Assembly (NCBI RefSeq): GCF_001277345.1
Contig: NZ_LIUT01000008.1
Coordinates: forward strand, 719,920-783,919
Origin: Paenibacillus solani
GTDB taxonomy: Bacteria; Bacillota; Bacilli; Paenibacillales; Paenibacillaceae
Length of the DNA: 64,000 bases
Direction: 5' to 3'
Part shown: piece by piece, positions 1-9,421 of the stretch
Numbering within the stretch: position 1 is the first letter of the stretch
How the letters are laid out: every line of letters begins with the position of its first letter
Notes under the pieces: generated by a model
Told to the model about the DNA's origin: nothing
Databases searched by the model: none
What the model saw: the letters and a program-made list of their open reading frames with translations, nothing else
Made by a program: the position numbers and the translations under genes

Positions 1-1
1 G

Positions 2-538
2 ATCATTGATGATCGCAGGCAGAGAACGTTGTCCCGTATGTACACGGCACCCGTTCGTGCGTATCAGATCGCATTGGGCAATTTTCTGGGAAGCTTGGTG
101 GTCGGCTCGCTGCAGGTGATGATCATGCTCCTTCTCAGCCGATATGTGCTCCATTATGAATATGGAATTCCGTTACTGCAGCATTTCCTGATCCTGATGA
201 CCTTTATGCTGGTATCGTTAGGTCTGGCCAGTACCATCGCAGGCTTGGTCCGAAACGGTCAAAATGCGGCCATGATCAATTCCATGATCGTTATGCCAAC
301 CTGCATGCTCGGCGGGTGCTTCTGGCCGCTTGCGATCATGCCGGGATTCATGCAGAAAATCGCTAATTTTATTCCGCAAAAATGGGCCATCGAGGCTGTG
401 GAGATCGCAGCTACAGGTGGTACATTATCCGATATTGGACTTCCGCTGGCCATACTCGGCTTGATGGCTGTCATTTTGCTGGCGGTAGGTTCCGCTGTCC
501 TGCGGCCAAGCGAGAGCGCGGCAGGGCACCGTGCATAG
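2..538 (+). CDS. ABC-2 type transporter permease, C-terminal part (cut by window edge)
   Basis: The reading frame is already open at the left edge, so the gene starts outside the window. The visible part begins with a D-R-R/TLSRMYTAPV-type stretch, the loop typical of ABC-2 (YhaP/DrrB-like) permeases that lies before the last membrane segments. It continues with four or five hydrophobic helices and ends with a short basic tail. Between the helices is a Gly/Cys/Pro segment (MLGGCFWPL) usual in this family. Such permeases pair with an ATPase, normally encoded just upstream, to export drugs, lipids or natural products; the partner is not visible here. A TTG at 29 could be mistaken for a start but has no ribosome site and lies inside the conserved loop. 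The substrate cannot be told. Confidence 0.85.
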   Translation: MIDDRRQRTLSRMYTAPVRAYQIALGNFLGSLVVGSLQVMIMLLLSRYVLHYEYGIPLLQHFLILMTFMLVSLGLASTIAGLVRNGQNAAMINSMIVMPTCMLGGCFWPLAIMPGFMQKIANFIPQKWAIEAVEIAATGGTLSDIGLPLAILGLMAVILLAVGSAVLRPSESAAGHRA

Positions 539-609
539 GTTGAGGTTGGATCTCTTGGAGTTGGAAGAGGAATCGTAGGGAATAACCCTCATCAGTATAT
601 TTTTTTCAG

Positions 610-657
610 AAAAAAAGGCCAGTATACGAGGGACAGCAGATTGTCTCGTATCTGGCC
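610..657 (-). terminator. Rho-independent terminator of the motA-motB operon
   Basis: An inverted repeat (ggccagtatacgag against ctcgtatctggcc, one mismatch) is followed on the minus strand by a run of seven T (A run 610-616 on the plus strand). It lies directly downstream of motB. The plus-strand permease may share the hairpin, but the T-run favours minus-strand use. Confidence 0.75.
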
Positions 658-674
658 TATTGTAATAGGCTGTT

Positions 675-1487
675 TTATTCTCTTAACTGCCGCAGCACGG
701 TAATTTCAACCCGCCGGTTCTTCTGCCTGCCTTCGGGAGTTGCATTATCCGCAGCGGGTCTCGTGTCGGCATAACCTGCATACTGGAAGCCTGCCGGGTT
801 CAGCTTGCTCTCCTCGAGAAAGAATCTCAAGACCGACATGGCGCGAGCCCCCGAGAGCTCCCAGTTGTCCTTAAAGCTGGAGTTACGGATCGGTATGTTG
901 TCCGTATGCCCTTCGATACTCACCGTGGTGTTTAAATTGCCGAACAGGCTTGCCAGCTTGCCCAGCACCGGAGCAGCCTCGGATTTAAGCTCGGCCTTAC
1001 CGATGTCAAACAGGAAGCGGTCGCTTAACGTAATGGCAATTCCCTGCGGCTCGTCCGCGATAAAGATATCGTCCTCCAGCTGATTATCTTTCACATATTG
1101 CTGAATGAGCCCCATAAAGTTCGCCAGCTCTTCTTCTTGTGCCCGGAAGGCCAGCTCCCGCTCGGTTAGCGGCTGCGGGCCTTCTTCCTTGTCTTCCTCC
1201 TCCTCTACGACAGCCGGCGGTGAAGGCGGATTCTTATGGGTCTCCGTATCGGCAGTGCCGGTTATGCCGGATCCCATCTCCAGAATGCTGTCGCCGCTCG
1301 TGAAGGTGGCCTGCAGGGATTGGGTGACGAGTTTATATTTTTCCGTATCCAGCCGGCTCATGGCATACATTACAACAAAAAAGATCAGAAGCAGCGTAAT
1401 CAGGTCGGCATAGGTAATCATCCAGCGGTCACGCTGGTCGCCTTCAGCCTGCTTACGGGTTCGCCGCCGTCTATTCGGCTGTCTCAT
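675..1487 (-). CDS. motB: flagellar motor stator protein, MotB/MotS family
   Basis: 270 residues. The N-terminus is short and very basic, followed by one membrane helix with the stator signature W-M-I-T-Y-A-D-L-I-T-L-L-L. Asp28 is the ion-carrying aspartate of MotB-type proteins. A variable Glu/Pro-rich linker (about residues 80-120) leads to an OmpA-like peptidoglycan-binding domain with the motif EGHTDNIPI and a conserved NWELSGARA segment. Together with MotA it forms the ion channel that drives the flagellar rotor and is anchored to the wall. The start overlaps the end of motA by 17 bases, so the two are probably translationally coupled. Whether it uses protons (MotB) or sodium (MotS) cannot be decided from the sequence alone. 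Confidence 0.93.
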   Translation of the reverse strand: MRQPNRRRRTRKQAEGDQRDRWMITYADLITLLLIFFVVMYAMSRLDTEKYKLVTQSLQATFTSGDSILEMGSGITGTADTETHKNPPSPPAVVEEEEDKEEGPQPLTERELAFRAQEEELANFMGLIQQYVKDNQLEDDIFIADEPQGIAITLSDRFLFDIGKAELKSEAAPVLGKLASLFGNLNTTVSIEGHTDNIPIRNSSFKDNWELSGARAMSVLRFFLEESKLNPAGFQYAGYADTRPAADNATPEGRQKNRRVEITVLRQLRE

Positions 1488-2265
1488 GCGTTATCCTCCT
1501 TGAGGAAGGAATATCCGTGGTGCCAGCGTTAGCGAAAGTGGCCAGCTTTTTGCGAATCAACAGCGGGTGTTCTCCGTTCTGAACAGCGATAATGCCTTCA
1601 AGCTGCAGCTCCATAATTGCAATTTCTTCCTCGGAGCGTGCTTTAATCTTGGATGCAATGGGCAAAAAGATAATATTGGCACTTGCGACACCATATAAAG
1701 TAGCAGTAAATGCGACGGCGATCGAAGGTCCAAGGTTGGTAGGGTCCTGCAGACTCCCCAGCACATGAATCAAGCCCATGACCGTACCGATGATTCCCAT
1801 GGTAGGCGCATACCCGCCGGCAGATTCGAATATTTTGGCATACCCTTCATGCTTCTGTTCGGCAGCTTGGATGTCGAGCTCCAGCACCTGGCGTACGATG
1901 TCAGGTTCATTGCCGTCAACGACCATCTGCATGCCCTCTCGCAGGAAGGGATCGCTGTGATCGGACGAGAGACGCTCAAGCGCCAGCACGCCGTCTCTTC
2001 TCGCCGTCATTGACATATCGATGATAGCGTCAATCAGCTCGTCTGAAGAACGATGGTTGCGGCCGAAGGCCAGTTTCAGTGCAGCCGGGATGGTGCGGAG
2101 CCTAGAGCCCGGGAAACTGACGATGACAGCAGCGAGAGTGCCTCCGAACACTATAAGCGCAGCAGCACCCTGCAGCAGACCGCTCAGATGCCCGCCTTCC
2201 CATAAGAAACCTCCAATCAAAGCGGCCAGGCCCGCGAGTATGCCTAGAATAATCGTAATATCCAT
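1471..2265 (-). CDS. motA: flagellar motor stator protein, MotA/MotP family
   Basis: 264 residues with four predicted membrane helices, two at the N-terminus and two after the cytoplasmic loop. The loop and third helix carry family features: EGMQMVVDG, and the APTMGIIGTVMGLI stretch with the proton-path proline. The C-terminal half (LEGIIAVQNGEHP) resembles MotP of Bacillus, the sodium-type paralogue, at least as much as MotA. It forms the stator with the downstream motB product. The ATG is preceded by AAGGAG at about 2279-2285, a strong ribosome site. The pair stands alone, away from a flagellar operon, as motAB or motPS often do. Confidence 0.92.
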   Translation of the reverse strand: MDITIILGILAGLAALIGGFLWEGGHLSGLLQGAAALIVFGGTLAAVIVSFPGSRLRTIPAALKLAFGRNHRSSDELIDAIIDMSMTARRDGVLALERLSSDHSDPFLREGMQMVVDGNEPDIVRQVLELDIQAAEQKHEGYAKIFESAGGYAPTMGIIGTVMGLIHVLGSLQDPTNLGPSIAVAFTATLYGVASANIIFLPIASKIKARSEEEIAIMELQLEGIIAVQNGEHPLLIRKKLATFANAGTTDIPSSRRITHETAE

Positions 2266-2321
2266 AACGCTCTATCATCTCCTTAAGGAAAAATTGCCTG
2301 TTGAAATGCTCACTAAACTGT

Positions 2322-2350
2322 TTGCATCAAAAAAACGTAAAGGGTATAAT
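2322..2350 (+). promoter_or_regulatory. sigma-A type promoter for uvrB-uvrA
   Basis: TTGCAT at 2322-2327 and a perfect TATAAT at 2345-2350 are separated by 17 bases. The predicted start lies about 120 bases before uvrB and next to a possible LexA site. Confidence 0.65.
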
Positions 2351-2356
2351 GAGACG

Positions 2357-2370
2357 GGAACAAATATTCT
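2357..2370 (+). promoter_or_regulatory. possible LexA (DinR) operator of uvrBA
   Basis: GGAACAAATATTCT, just downstream of the -10 box, resembles the Gram-positive SOS box (CGAAC-N4-GTTCG type) but has mismatches in the right arm. uvrB is a classical SOS gene in Bacillus and position over the transcription start fits repression. The similarity alone is modest. Confidence 0.35.
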
Positions 2371-2476
2371 TATCCATTGCAAAGACACCACTAATTTCCC
2401 CTAGTATATCATCGGGAAGTTTCGACATATCTTTTAGTATGATTTCCATTTTAGAGTATGAGGGTGATGAAGGGCA

Positions 2477-4468
2477 ATGAGCGATTTAGTAGTTAGCACC
2501 AAATCCTTTGAGATCGAGTCCGAATTCCAGCCGCAGGGCGATCAGCCCACGGCTATTGATGCATTGGTCGAAGGCTTGCGCCAAGGGAAAAAACAACAGA
2601 CGCTATTGGGTGCCACAGGAACGGGTAAGACGTTTACAATCGCGCAGACAATCGCCAAGGTAAACCGTCCGACACTCGTCATTGCACATAACAAGACGCT
2701 GGCAGCACAGCTGGCCAGTGAATTTAAGGAGTTCTTCCCGAACAACTCGGTGGATTACTTCGTGAGTTACTACGATTATTATCAGCCGGAAGCCTATATC
2801 CCTTCCTCTGATACCTATATAGAGAAGGATTCCAGCATTAATGAAGAGATTGATAAGCTCCGCCACTCTGCTACGAGCTCGCTGTTCGAACGGCGCGATG
2901 TCATTATTGTGGCGAGCGTATCATGCATATATGGTTTGGGTTCACCGCATGAATATGGAGAATTGCTGCTCTCCCTTCGGGTGGGCATGGAGAAGCCGCG
3001 CAACCAGATTTTGTCGCGGCTCGTTGATATTCAATATCAGCGGAACGATATCAACTTCGTTCGCGGCACATTCCGCGTGCGCGGCGATGTTATTGAGATT
3101 TTCCCGGCTTCGAAGGGGGAGCATGCTGTTCGTGTTGAGCTGTTCGGCGATGAGATCGAACGGATCACGGAGATCGATGTCTTAACCGGCGAGCTGGTTG
3201 GGGAACGTGATCATGTCGCGATCTTCCCGGCGTCTCACTTCGTCACCCGTGAGGAAACAATGCGGGTAGCACTCGTGAATATTGAGCGTGAATTGGAAGA
3301 GCGTCTTGAGGTTCTGCGCTCGGAAGGCAAGCTGCTGGAAGCACAGCGGTTGGAGCAGCGTACCCGTTATGATATTGAGATGATGAAGGAGGTCGGATTC
3401 TGTTCCGGCATTGAGAACTATTCTGGTCCTCTAACCTTCAGGGAGCCTGGAGCAACGCCGTATACGCTTCTCGACTACTTCCCCGATGATATGTTGTTTG
3501 TCATCGATGAATCGCACGTCACGCTGCCGCAGATCCGCGCTATGTATAACGGTGACCGGGCACGCAAAACCGTACTGGTTGATCATGGCTTCAGGCTGCC
3601 GTCCGCGCTGGACAACCGGCCGCTGAAATTCGAGGAATTTGAGGAGAAGGTCAACCAGATCATCTATGTATCCGCGACGCCGGGTCCGTATGAGATGGAG
3701 CACTGCGATACGATGGTCGAACAGATTATCCGGCCAACCGGCCTGCTTGATCCGATCATTGATGTGCGGCCTTCCGAGGGGCAGATCGACGATTTGATCG
3801 GCGAGATCCATGAACGGGTGGATCGTGATGAGCGTGTGCTTGTGACGACCCTCACGAAGAAGATGGCAGAGGACCTGACCGATTATCTGAAGGAGATCGG
3901 CATTAAGGTTCGTTATATGCACTCGGATATCAAAACATTGGAGCGGATGCAGATCCTGCGTGATCTGCGGCTAGGTACATTCCACGTGCTGGTGGGTATT
4001 AACCTTCTACGGGAAGGTCTTGATCTGCCGGAGGTTTCCTTGGTTGCGATTCTGGATGCGGATAAGGAAGGCTTCCTCCGGTCCGACCGCTCCCTCATCC
4101 AGACGATTGGGCGGGCGGCCCGGAACTCGGAGGGCAAGGTCATTATGTACGGTGACAAGATCACCGATTCTATGGATCGAGCGATTAAAGAGACCGAGCG
4201 CCGCCGCAGCATCCAGATTTCATACAATGAGGAGCACGGCGTTACGCCGCAAACGATTCGCAAGAAGATCCGCGATGTTATCGAAGCCACGAAGGTAGCG
4301 GAGGGCAAGGCGGATTATCTCGTGGGCGAGGGACAGAAGATGTCGAAGAAAGAGCGTCAGAATCTGATTCAGCGTCTGCAGTCCGAGATGAAGGAAGCGG
4401 CGAAGAACTTGCAATTTGAGCGTGCGGCCGAGCTTCGTGATGCGCTGCTGGAGCTGCAAGCAGAATAG
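2477..4468 (+). CDS. uvrB: excinuclease ABC subunit B (UvrB)
   Basis: 663 residues, the usual full length. UvrB is the damage-verifying helicase-like subunit of nucleotide excision repair: it is loaded by UvrA, then recruits UvrC. Visible are the Walker A motif GATGTGKT (45-52), the beta-hairpin with the tyrosine-rich YYDYYQPEAY stretch (about 97-106), the DESH box (about 343-346), helicase motif VI QTIGRAARN, and a C-terminal UVR domain (about 625-660) that contacts UvrC. The ATG at 2477 has a purine-rich site before it. uvrA follows after 101 bases in the same direction, the usual uvrB-uvrA pair. A promoter and possible SOS box lie upstream. Confidence 0.98.
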   Translation: MSDLVVSTKSFEIESEFQPQGDQPTAIDALVEGLRQGKKQQTLLGATGTGKTFTIAQTIAKVNRPTLVIAHNKTLAAQLASEFKEFFPNNSVDYFVSYYDYYQPEAYIPSSDTYIEKDSSINEEIDKLRHSATSSLFERRDVIIVASVSCIYGLGSPHEYGELLLSLRVGMEKPRNQILSRLVDIQYQRNDINFVRGTFRVRGDVIEIFPASKGEHAVRVELFGDEIERITEIDVLTGELVGERDHVAIFPASHFVTREETMRVALVNIERELEERLEVLRSEGKLLEAQRLEQRTRYDIEMMKEVGFCSGIENYSGPLTFREPGATPYTLLDYFPDDMLFVIDESHVTLPQIRAMYNGDRARKTVLVDHGFRLPSALDNRPLKFEEFEEKVNQIIYVSATPGPYEMEHCDTMVEQIIRPTGLLDPIIDVRPSEGQIDDLIGEIHERVDRDERVLVTTLTKKMAEDLTDYLKEIGIKVRYMHSDIKTLERMQILRDLRLGTFHVLVGINLLREGLDLPEVSLVAILDADKEGFLRSDRSLIQTIGRAARNSEGKVIMYGDKITDSMDRAIKETERRRSIQISYNEEHGVTPQTIRKKIRDVIEATKVAEGKADYLVGEGQKMSKKERQNLIQRLQSEMKEAAKNLQFERAAELRDALLELQAE

Positions 4469-4569
4469 AGGAAGAGATGAGTAACAGGGGGGGCGACCTG
4501 CACGGTCGTTCTCTTTGTTGAAATAGATGTTACACCATGCATGCCATATGAAGTAGGAGATGATATCGT

Positions 4570-7437
4570 TTGGCAAGTGAAAATATTATTATTAAAGGCG
4601 CACGCGCACATAATTTGAAGAATATCGACGTCACGATACCGCGTGATAAGTTTGTCGTTCTGACAGGGCTGAGCGGCTCGGGCAAATCCTCTCTCGCATT
4701 TGATACGATTTATGCCGAGGGGCAGCGCCGTTACGTGGAATCATTATCCGCGTACGCGCGCCAGTTTCTCGGACAGATGGAGAAGCCGGATGTCGATTCG
4801 ATTGACGGCCTGTCGCCGGCCATATCGATTGACCAGAAAACGACAAGCCGCAACCCGCGGTCGACGGTGGGTACCGTAACGGAAATTTATGATTATTTGC
4901 GTCTTCTGTTTGCCCGCATCGGTCATCCGCATTGTCCGGAGCATGGCGTGGAGATTACTTCCCAGACGGTCGAACAAATGGTAGATCGCATCATGAAGTA
5001 CCCCGAAAAGACGAGACTGCAAATTCTCGCGCCGGTCATTTCCGGACGCAAGGGCGAGCATAAGAACCTGTTCGCCGATATTGCGAAGCAGGGCTTCGTT
5101 CGGGTGCGCGTTGATGGAGAACTGCGCGACCTGTCGGAAAGCATTGAGCTGGAGAAGAATAAAAAGCATACTATCGAGGTGGTCGTGGACCGGATCGTCG
5201 TTAAGGAAGACATCGAGGCCCGTTTGGCCGATTCGATCGAGACGGCTTTGAATCTGTCAGGCGGTCAGCTTCTGGTCGATGTTATGGGGCAAGAGGAGCT
5301 GCGGTTCAGCTCTAATTTTGCGTGTCCGATCTGCGGTTTCAGCATGGAAGAACTGACGCCAAGGATGTTCTCCTTCAATACCCCTTACGGCGCTTGTCCG
5401 GAATGTGATGGCTTGGGCGTCGAGATGATCGTGGATCCCGAGCTGCTTGTTCCGGATACGAGCAAGAGCATCAACGAAGGCGCCTTTGCCGCTTGGAGCG
5501 GAGGGACATCGACTTATTATCCGCAGTTCTTGAGTTCGGTCTGCGTGCATTTCGGCATTCCGCAGGATAAGCCTGTCAGCACGCTCAGTCAGGAACAGAT
5601 GAACAAGCTGTTATATGGTACGGGCAAGGAAAAGGTCCACTTCCGCTATGAGAATGATTTCGGCCAGCGTAAAGAAGCGCATGTAACCTTCGAGGGCATC
5701 ATTCCAAATCTGGAACGCCGTTATCGTGATACTCATTCCGAGGGCATTCGCGAATACATCGAAGGGTATATGAGCAGCAAGCCATGCGATGTATGTAAAG
5801 GGCATCGACTCCGTAAGGAAAGCCTAGCGGTTACCATTAATGAGCGCAATATGGCTTATGTCAGCAGCTTGTCGATTGGGGAATCTCTGAATTTCTTCGA
5901 TCACTTGGAGCTTAGTGCGAAAGAACAGCAGATTGCGAATCTCATTCTGAAGGAAATTCACAGCCGTTTGGGCTTCCTCGTCAATGTCGGACTGGATTAC
6001 CTGACTCTAAGCCGTTCGGCCGGTACGTTGTCAGGCGGTGAAGCGCAGCGGATTCGGTTAGCTACGCAAATCGGCTCCAGCCTGATGGGTGTGCTGTATA
6101 TTCTGGACGAGCCTAGCATCGGGCTGCATCAGCGAGATAATGACCGCTTGATCTCTACACTTGAGCATATGCGTAATCTGGGCAATACGCTGATTGTCGT
6201 TGAGCATGACGAAGATACGATGATGGCTGCGGATTATATCATTGATATCGGTCCCGGTGCAGGCATCCACGGTGGCCAGGTCATTGCCGAGGGGACACCA
6301 AAGGAGATTATGGAGGATGCCAACTCGTTGACAGGTCAGTATCTGAGCGGCCGCAAGTTCATTCCGGTTACCAGTAAGCGGCGCAAGACGGATGGACGCT
6401 GGCTGGAGATCAAGGGCGCGAAGGAGAATAATCTCAAGAATATTAACGTGAAAATTCCGATCGGCGTATTTACAGCGGTGACGGGAGTATCGGGATCCGG
6501 TAAATCGACGCTGGTTAACGAGATCCTCTATAAGACACTTGCCCGTGATTTGAATAAAGCAAAGGTGAGACCGGGGCAATATCGTGAGATGAAAGGCTTG
6601 GAGCATATCGAGAAGGTCATTGATATCGACCAGTCTCCGATCGGTCGTACGCCTCGTTCCAACCCGGCAACCTACACAGGCGTTTTCGATGATATCCGGG
6701 ATATATACTCCCAGACGAATGAAGCGAAGATTCGGGGCTACAAGAAAGGCCGGTTCAGCTTCAACGTGAAGGGCGGCCGATGTGAGGCTTGCCGCGGCGA
6801 TGGTATTATCAAGATTGAGATGCACTTCCTGCCGGATATCTATGTGCCTTGCGAAGTATGTAAGGGCAAACGATATAACCGCGAAACCCTGGAAGTCAAA
6901 TATAAAGGCAAGAGTATTGCCGATGTCCTGGAGATGACAGTTGAGAATGCAACGGACTTCTTCCAGAACATTCCGAAGATTCACCGCAAGATGCAGACGC
7001 TGATGGACGTGGGCCTGGGTTATATCACATTAGGCCAGCCTGCCACCACGCTGTCCGGTGGTGAAGCGCAGCGTGTAAAGCTGGCTTCGGAGCTGTACCG
7101 CCGCAGTACGGGCAAAACGATGTATATTCTGGATGAACCGACCACTGGCCTGCATGTGGACGATATCGACCGTCTGTTAATCGTGCTCCATCGTCTGGTG
7201 GAATCCGGCGAATCGGTTCTCGTAATCGAGCATAATCTGGATGTCATCAAGACAGCCGATTATCTCATTGACTTGGGTCCCGAGGGCGGAAGCGGCGGTG
7301 GTACGATTATTGCTACCGGAACACCCGAGGAATTGGTAAAGGTACCGGAATCCTATACAGGCCGGTATTTGAAGCCGATTCTGGAACGTGATACGAAGCG
7401 GACCGAAGAGCTGCATAAGATGGAGGCAGCTCGTTAA
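4570..7437 (+). CDS. uvrA: excinuclease ABC subunit A (UvrA)
   Basis: 955 residues. UvrA is the dimeric ABC-type ATPase that finds DNA damage and loads UvrB. Two ABC modules are visible: the first Walker A GLSGSGKSS at about 33-41, the second GVSGSGKST at about 640, each with its LSGGEAQR signature. Cysteine pairs CPICG/CPECDG and CEACRG/CEVCKG are the zinc modules that bind damaged DNA. The start is TTG at 4570, with AGGAG at 4555-4559 giving normal spacing; the next residues (ASENIIIKGARAHNLKN) match the family N-terminus. It follows uvrB in the same operon and ends 150 bases before a strong terminator. Confidence 0.98.
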   Translation: MASENIIIKGARAHNLKNIDVTIPRDKFVVLTGLSGSGKSSLAFDTIYAEGQRRYVESLSAYARQFLGQMEKPDVDSIDGLSPAISIDQKTTSRNPRSTVGTVTEIYDYLRLLFARIGHPHCPEHGVEITSQTVEQMVDRIMKYPEKTRLQILAPVISGRKGEHKNLFADIAKQGFVRVRVDGELRDLSESIELEKNKKHTIEVVVDRIVVKEDIEARLADSIETALNLSGGQLLVDVMGQEELRFSSNFACPICGFSMEELTPRMFSFNTPYGACPECDGLGVEMIVDPELLVPDTSKSINEGAFAAWSGGTSTYYPQFLSSVCVHFGIPQDKPVSTLSQEQMNKLLYGTGKEKVHFRYENDFGQRKEAHVTFEGIIPNLERRYRDTHSEGIREYIEGYMSSKPCDVCKGHRLRKESLAVTINERNMAYVSSLSIGESLNFFDHLELSAKEQQIANLILKEIHSRLGFLVNVGLDYLTLSRSAGTLSGGEAQRIRLATQIGSSLMGVLYILDEPSIGLHQRDNDRLISTLEHMRNLGNTLIVVEHDEDTMMAADYIIDIGPGAGIHGGQVIAEGTPKEIMEDANSLTGQYLSGRKFIPVTSKRRKTDGRWLEIKGAKENNLKNINVKIPIGVFTAVTGVSGSGKSTLVNEILYKTLARDLNKAKVRPGQYREMKGLEHIEKVIDIDQSPIGRTPRSNPATYTGVFDDIRDIYSQTNEAKIRGYKKGRFSFNVKGGRCEACRGDGIIKIEMHFLPDIYVPCEVCKGKRYNRETLEVKYKGKSIADVLEMTVENATDFFQNIPKIHRKMQTLMDVGLGYITLGQPATTLSGGEAQRVKLASELYRRSTGKTMYILDEPTTGLHVDDIDRLLIVLHRLVESGESVLVIEHNLDVIKTADYLIDLGPEGGSGGGTIIATGTPEELVKVPESYTGRYLKPILERDTKRTEELHKMEAAR

Positions 7438-7590
7438 CAGCTGCCAGGATATTATGGATTGCTTGAGAGAGTGTCCATATCGTTAATCAGATGCACTGAC
7501 TCGCGGTCAATCTTTACCAGCTAACACAATAGGTTTTAAACGCTTATCTTCCGTTCGTATTTAGTTTGTGCGATAAAAGCGCAGTGACAA

Positions 7591-7619
7591 AGCCCCGGTG
7601 GAAACACCGGGGCTTTTTT
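7591..7619 (+). terminator. Rho-independent terminator after uvrA
   Basis: A perfect 10-bp stem (agccccggtg / caccggggct) with a GAAA loop is followed by TTTTTT. The rest of the 307-base gap between uvrA and the next gene (7438-7744) holds only AT-rich sequence and the ribosome site of the next gene. Confidence 0.9.
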
Positions 7620-7744
7620 ATAATGGTCGAATTGATGTTTAATTATGGAGCCTTTATGGTTGCTCCATTTTCATATTTTTCTCCAATATCTTCGTATTCC
7701 AGGATATGGTATGATCTTGGTGAAGCTAGTAACGGAGGGATGGC

Positions 7745-8701
7745 ATGAAGAGGATCACAAGTTCAATTCTGGTTGCTCTGGCGGCAAGTGCTCTGTACAT
7801 ATACTCGTCTCCTGGTGTTCAAGCGGATGCAGGTGTGCCATCGGAGAAGGAGATTTCTATCTCCAAGGAATCCAAGGAAGAGACGAAACCACAGATTAAC
7901 GGTCCTTCCCCGGTAGTTCATGGGACGGTTGTAGTTCAGGAATCTACCTTATCAACGCCTCCTACAGCAGGACCGAATCCCTCTCGTTCGGGGACAGAGT
8001 CGCAAGAGGCATTGGCGGATTCACTGACCAGTGTACCCACAACTCCAAAAGATCTGAAGCTTTATTATTTGAAGGGGCATATTCAGTTGGGCTGGACTCC
8101 GAAACCAGGAGAAACTTATAATGTCTACTCCAGTGAGCAGCCCGGAGGGAAGTATAAGCTGCTGCCTATGGCGTCGAAAGTGAGTACGGGGGCTTATACT
8201 GTCCGGGAAATGCGTTATCATGAGCCTACGTTCTATGTAGTTGAGGCTGTCAATAGTTTGGGCAAGAGCGGCTATTCCAACGAAGTTTCGAGCAGTCCGA
8301 ATAAAGTAACAGGTCTAAAGGCTATTCTAAATGAGGAAGATGAATCCATTCGCTTAACGTGGTCAGATCCACAAGAAGGCATGGAATATCATTTATACTA
8401 CGTCGGACCAGACGGGATGCTGTCAAGTCTGAATGAAGAGCCGATAAAGGACCGTTCCTATCTCATTCCGAATCACAACATGCTGTCCGGGCTTTCCGGC
8501 AGGTATGCGATCCATGTGATTACGGTGAATGAGTGGAACGTACATAGTGAACCGTCCAATGAGGTTGCTCTGGATGTTAAGAAGTATCCCGAGGATCGAA
8601 TAACGATTACGGACCCGTCCGTGGCTTGGCCTAGTGAGGATTTAGAGGAGGAGACAGCGCCGCCTGGACAGAAACCGACTACGGAGAAGCAGGGGAACTA
8701 G
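7745..8701 (+). CDS. secreted protein with two fibronectin type III-like domains
   Basis: 318 residues. A signal peptide (basic MKR, hydrophobic stretch, cleavage near VQA at about 27) is followed by a Ser/Thr/Pro/Glu-rich linker to about residue 95. Then come two FN3-like modules, about 97-180 and 182-275, recognisable by the pattern P..L.....G.I.L.W......YNVY and the repeat ending Y.V.AVN..G.S..SNEV. The tail is acidic and proline-rich. Such proteins usually sit outside the cell and mediate binding; no enzyme domain is present. The ATG has GGAGGG at 7735-7740. It stands alone between two terminators. No family name can be given beyond the fold. Confidence 0.8.
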   Translation: MKRITSSILVALAASALYIYSSPGVQADAGVPSEKEISISKESKEETKPQINGPSPVVHGTVVVQESTLSTPPTAGPNPSRSGTESQEALADSLTSVPTTPKDLKLYYLKGHIQLGWTPKPGETYNVYSSEQPGGKYKLLPMASKVSTGAYTVREMRYHEPTFYVVEAVNSLGKSGYSNEVSSSPNKVTGLKAILNEEDESIRLTWSDPQEGMEYHLYYVGPDGMLSSLNEEPIKDRSYLIPNHNMLSGLSGRYAIHVITVNEWNVHSEPSNEVALDVKKYPEDRITITDPSVAWPSEDLEEETAPPGQKPTTEKQGN

Positions 8702-8978
8702 AAGGCTAGTATAACCAGCTTTATGATCTTGCGATCTTTTGTCTGAAGAAGAAGCGAGGTTTTGCCTTGATTGACTCCTTATTATAAGCAAGCATGGTTT
8801 TGACTGTCGCCGTGATGAAAATCATGCTAATGTCTGACAATTTGGTTAAAAATGAGAAATATTTATGACTTTTTTTCGTTTTTCGTGACGGAGGGCTTGC
8901 ATCTGGACGGGCACATGGATAACATAGAAGAAGATATGTAAATTTGACCGAGAAGAAACCCACGAGGAGGTACGATTC

Positions 8979-9188
8979 ATGATCCTTGCAGCTGCATCGG
9001 ATGCGACGGCGACATTTAAGACATTTGATATTTTTATGATTTTGTTTACGATTCTGATCTTTGTAGGTGTGGTTCGTTTGTTGATGGCCCGCCAAAAAAA
9101 TAAATTCGCAATCGCTTTCGGTATCGTCAGCTTGTTAGTCTTCTTGTACTCTGACTATGCGATGATTACAGGATGGATTAATAATTAG
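8979..9188 (+). CDS. small membrane protein, DUF2759 (YqgW-like) family
   Basis: 69 residues with two membrane helices: one around residues 17-37 (FDIFMILFTILIFVGVVRLL) and one around 45-62. A short basic loop (ARQKNK) between them suggests both ends lie outside or in the same compartment. It resembles the DUF2759 family found across Bacillales (YqgW of B. subtilis), of unknown function. The ATG has a strong GAGGAGG site eight bases upstream, and a terminator follows, so it appears to be a monocistronic gene. Confidence 0.8.
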   Translation: MILAAASDATATFKTFDIFMILFTILIFVGVVRLLMARQKNKFAIAFGIVSLLVFLYSDYAMITGWINN

Positions 9189-9245
9189 GTTGGCTTTGGC
9201 ACCGTATTCAAGCGGTTTATAAGACGAATGGAATACATACAAACA

Positions 9246-9285
9246 AGACGCCCGTCTGCTATGGCAGTATGAAGGCGTCTTTTTG
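9246..9285 (+). terminator. Rho-independent terminator
   Basis: AGACGCC (9246-9252) pairs with GGCGTCT (9274-9280), followed by a T run. It ends the DUF2759 transcript. Confidence 0.8.
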
Positions 9286-9421
9286 TTATTAGGGAAGAGT
9301 GCACAGTCGCAGGATCATATCTAAGAAATAGGTCTTGAAGCAATGGTTGCAAATGGAAAAACATGATAAATTGAGGAGTACAAGCTGGATAGAGGATGGA
9401 ACCGGGGGAGGAACTTAAGAA

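Noticed and set aside
6058..6984. Long minus-strand open frame (308 residues) inside uvrA
   Set aside because: Antisense shadow of uvrA: UvrA's motifs are intact in the sense frame.
8721..9095. Minus-strand open frame of 124 residues overlapping the small DUF2759 gene
   Set aside because: No ribosome site, basic low-quality sequence, and it overlaps a well-supported gene on the other strand.
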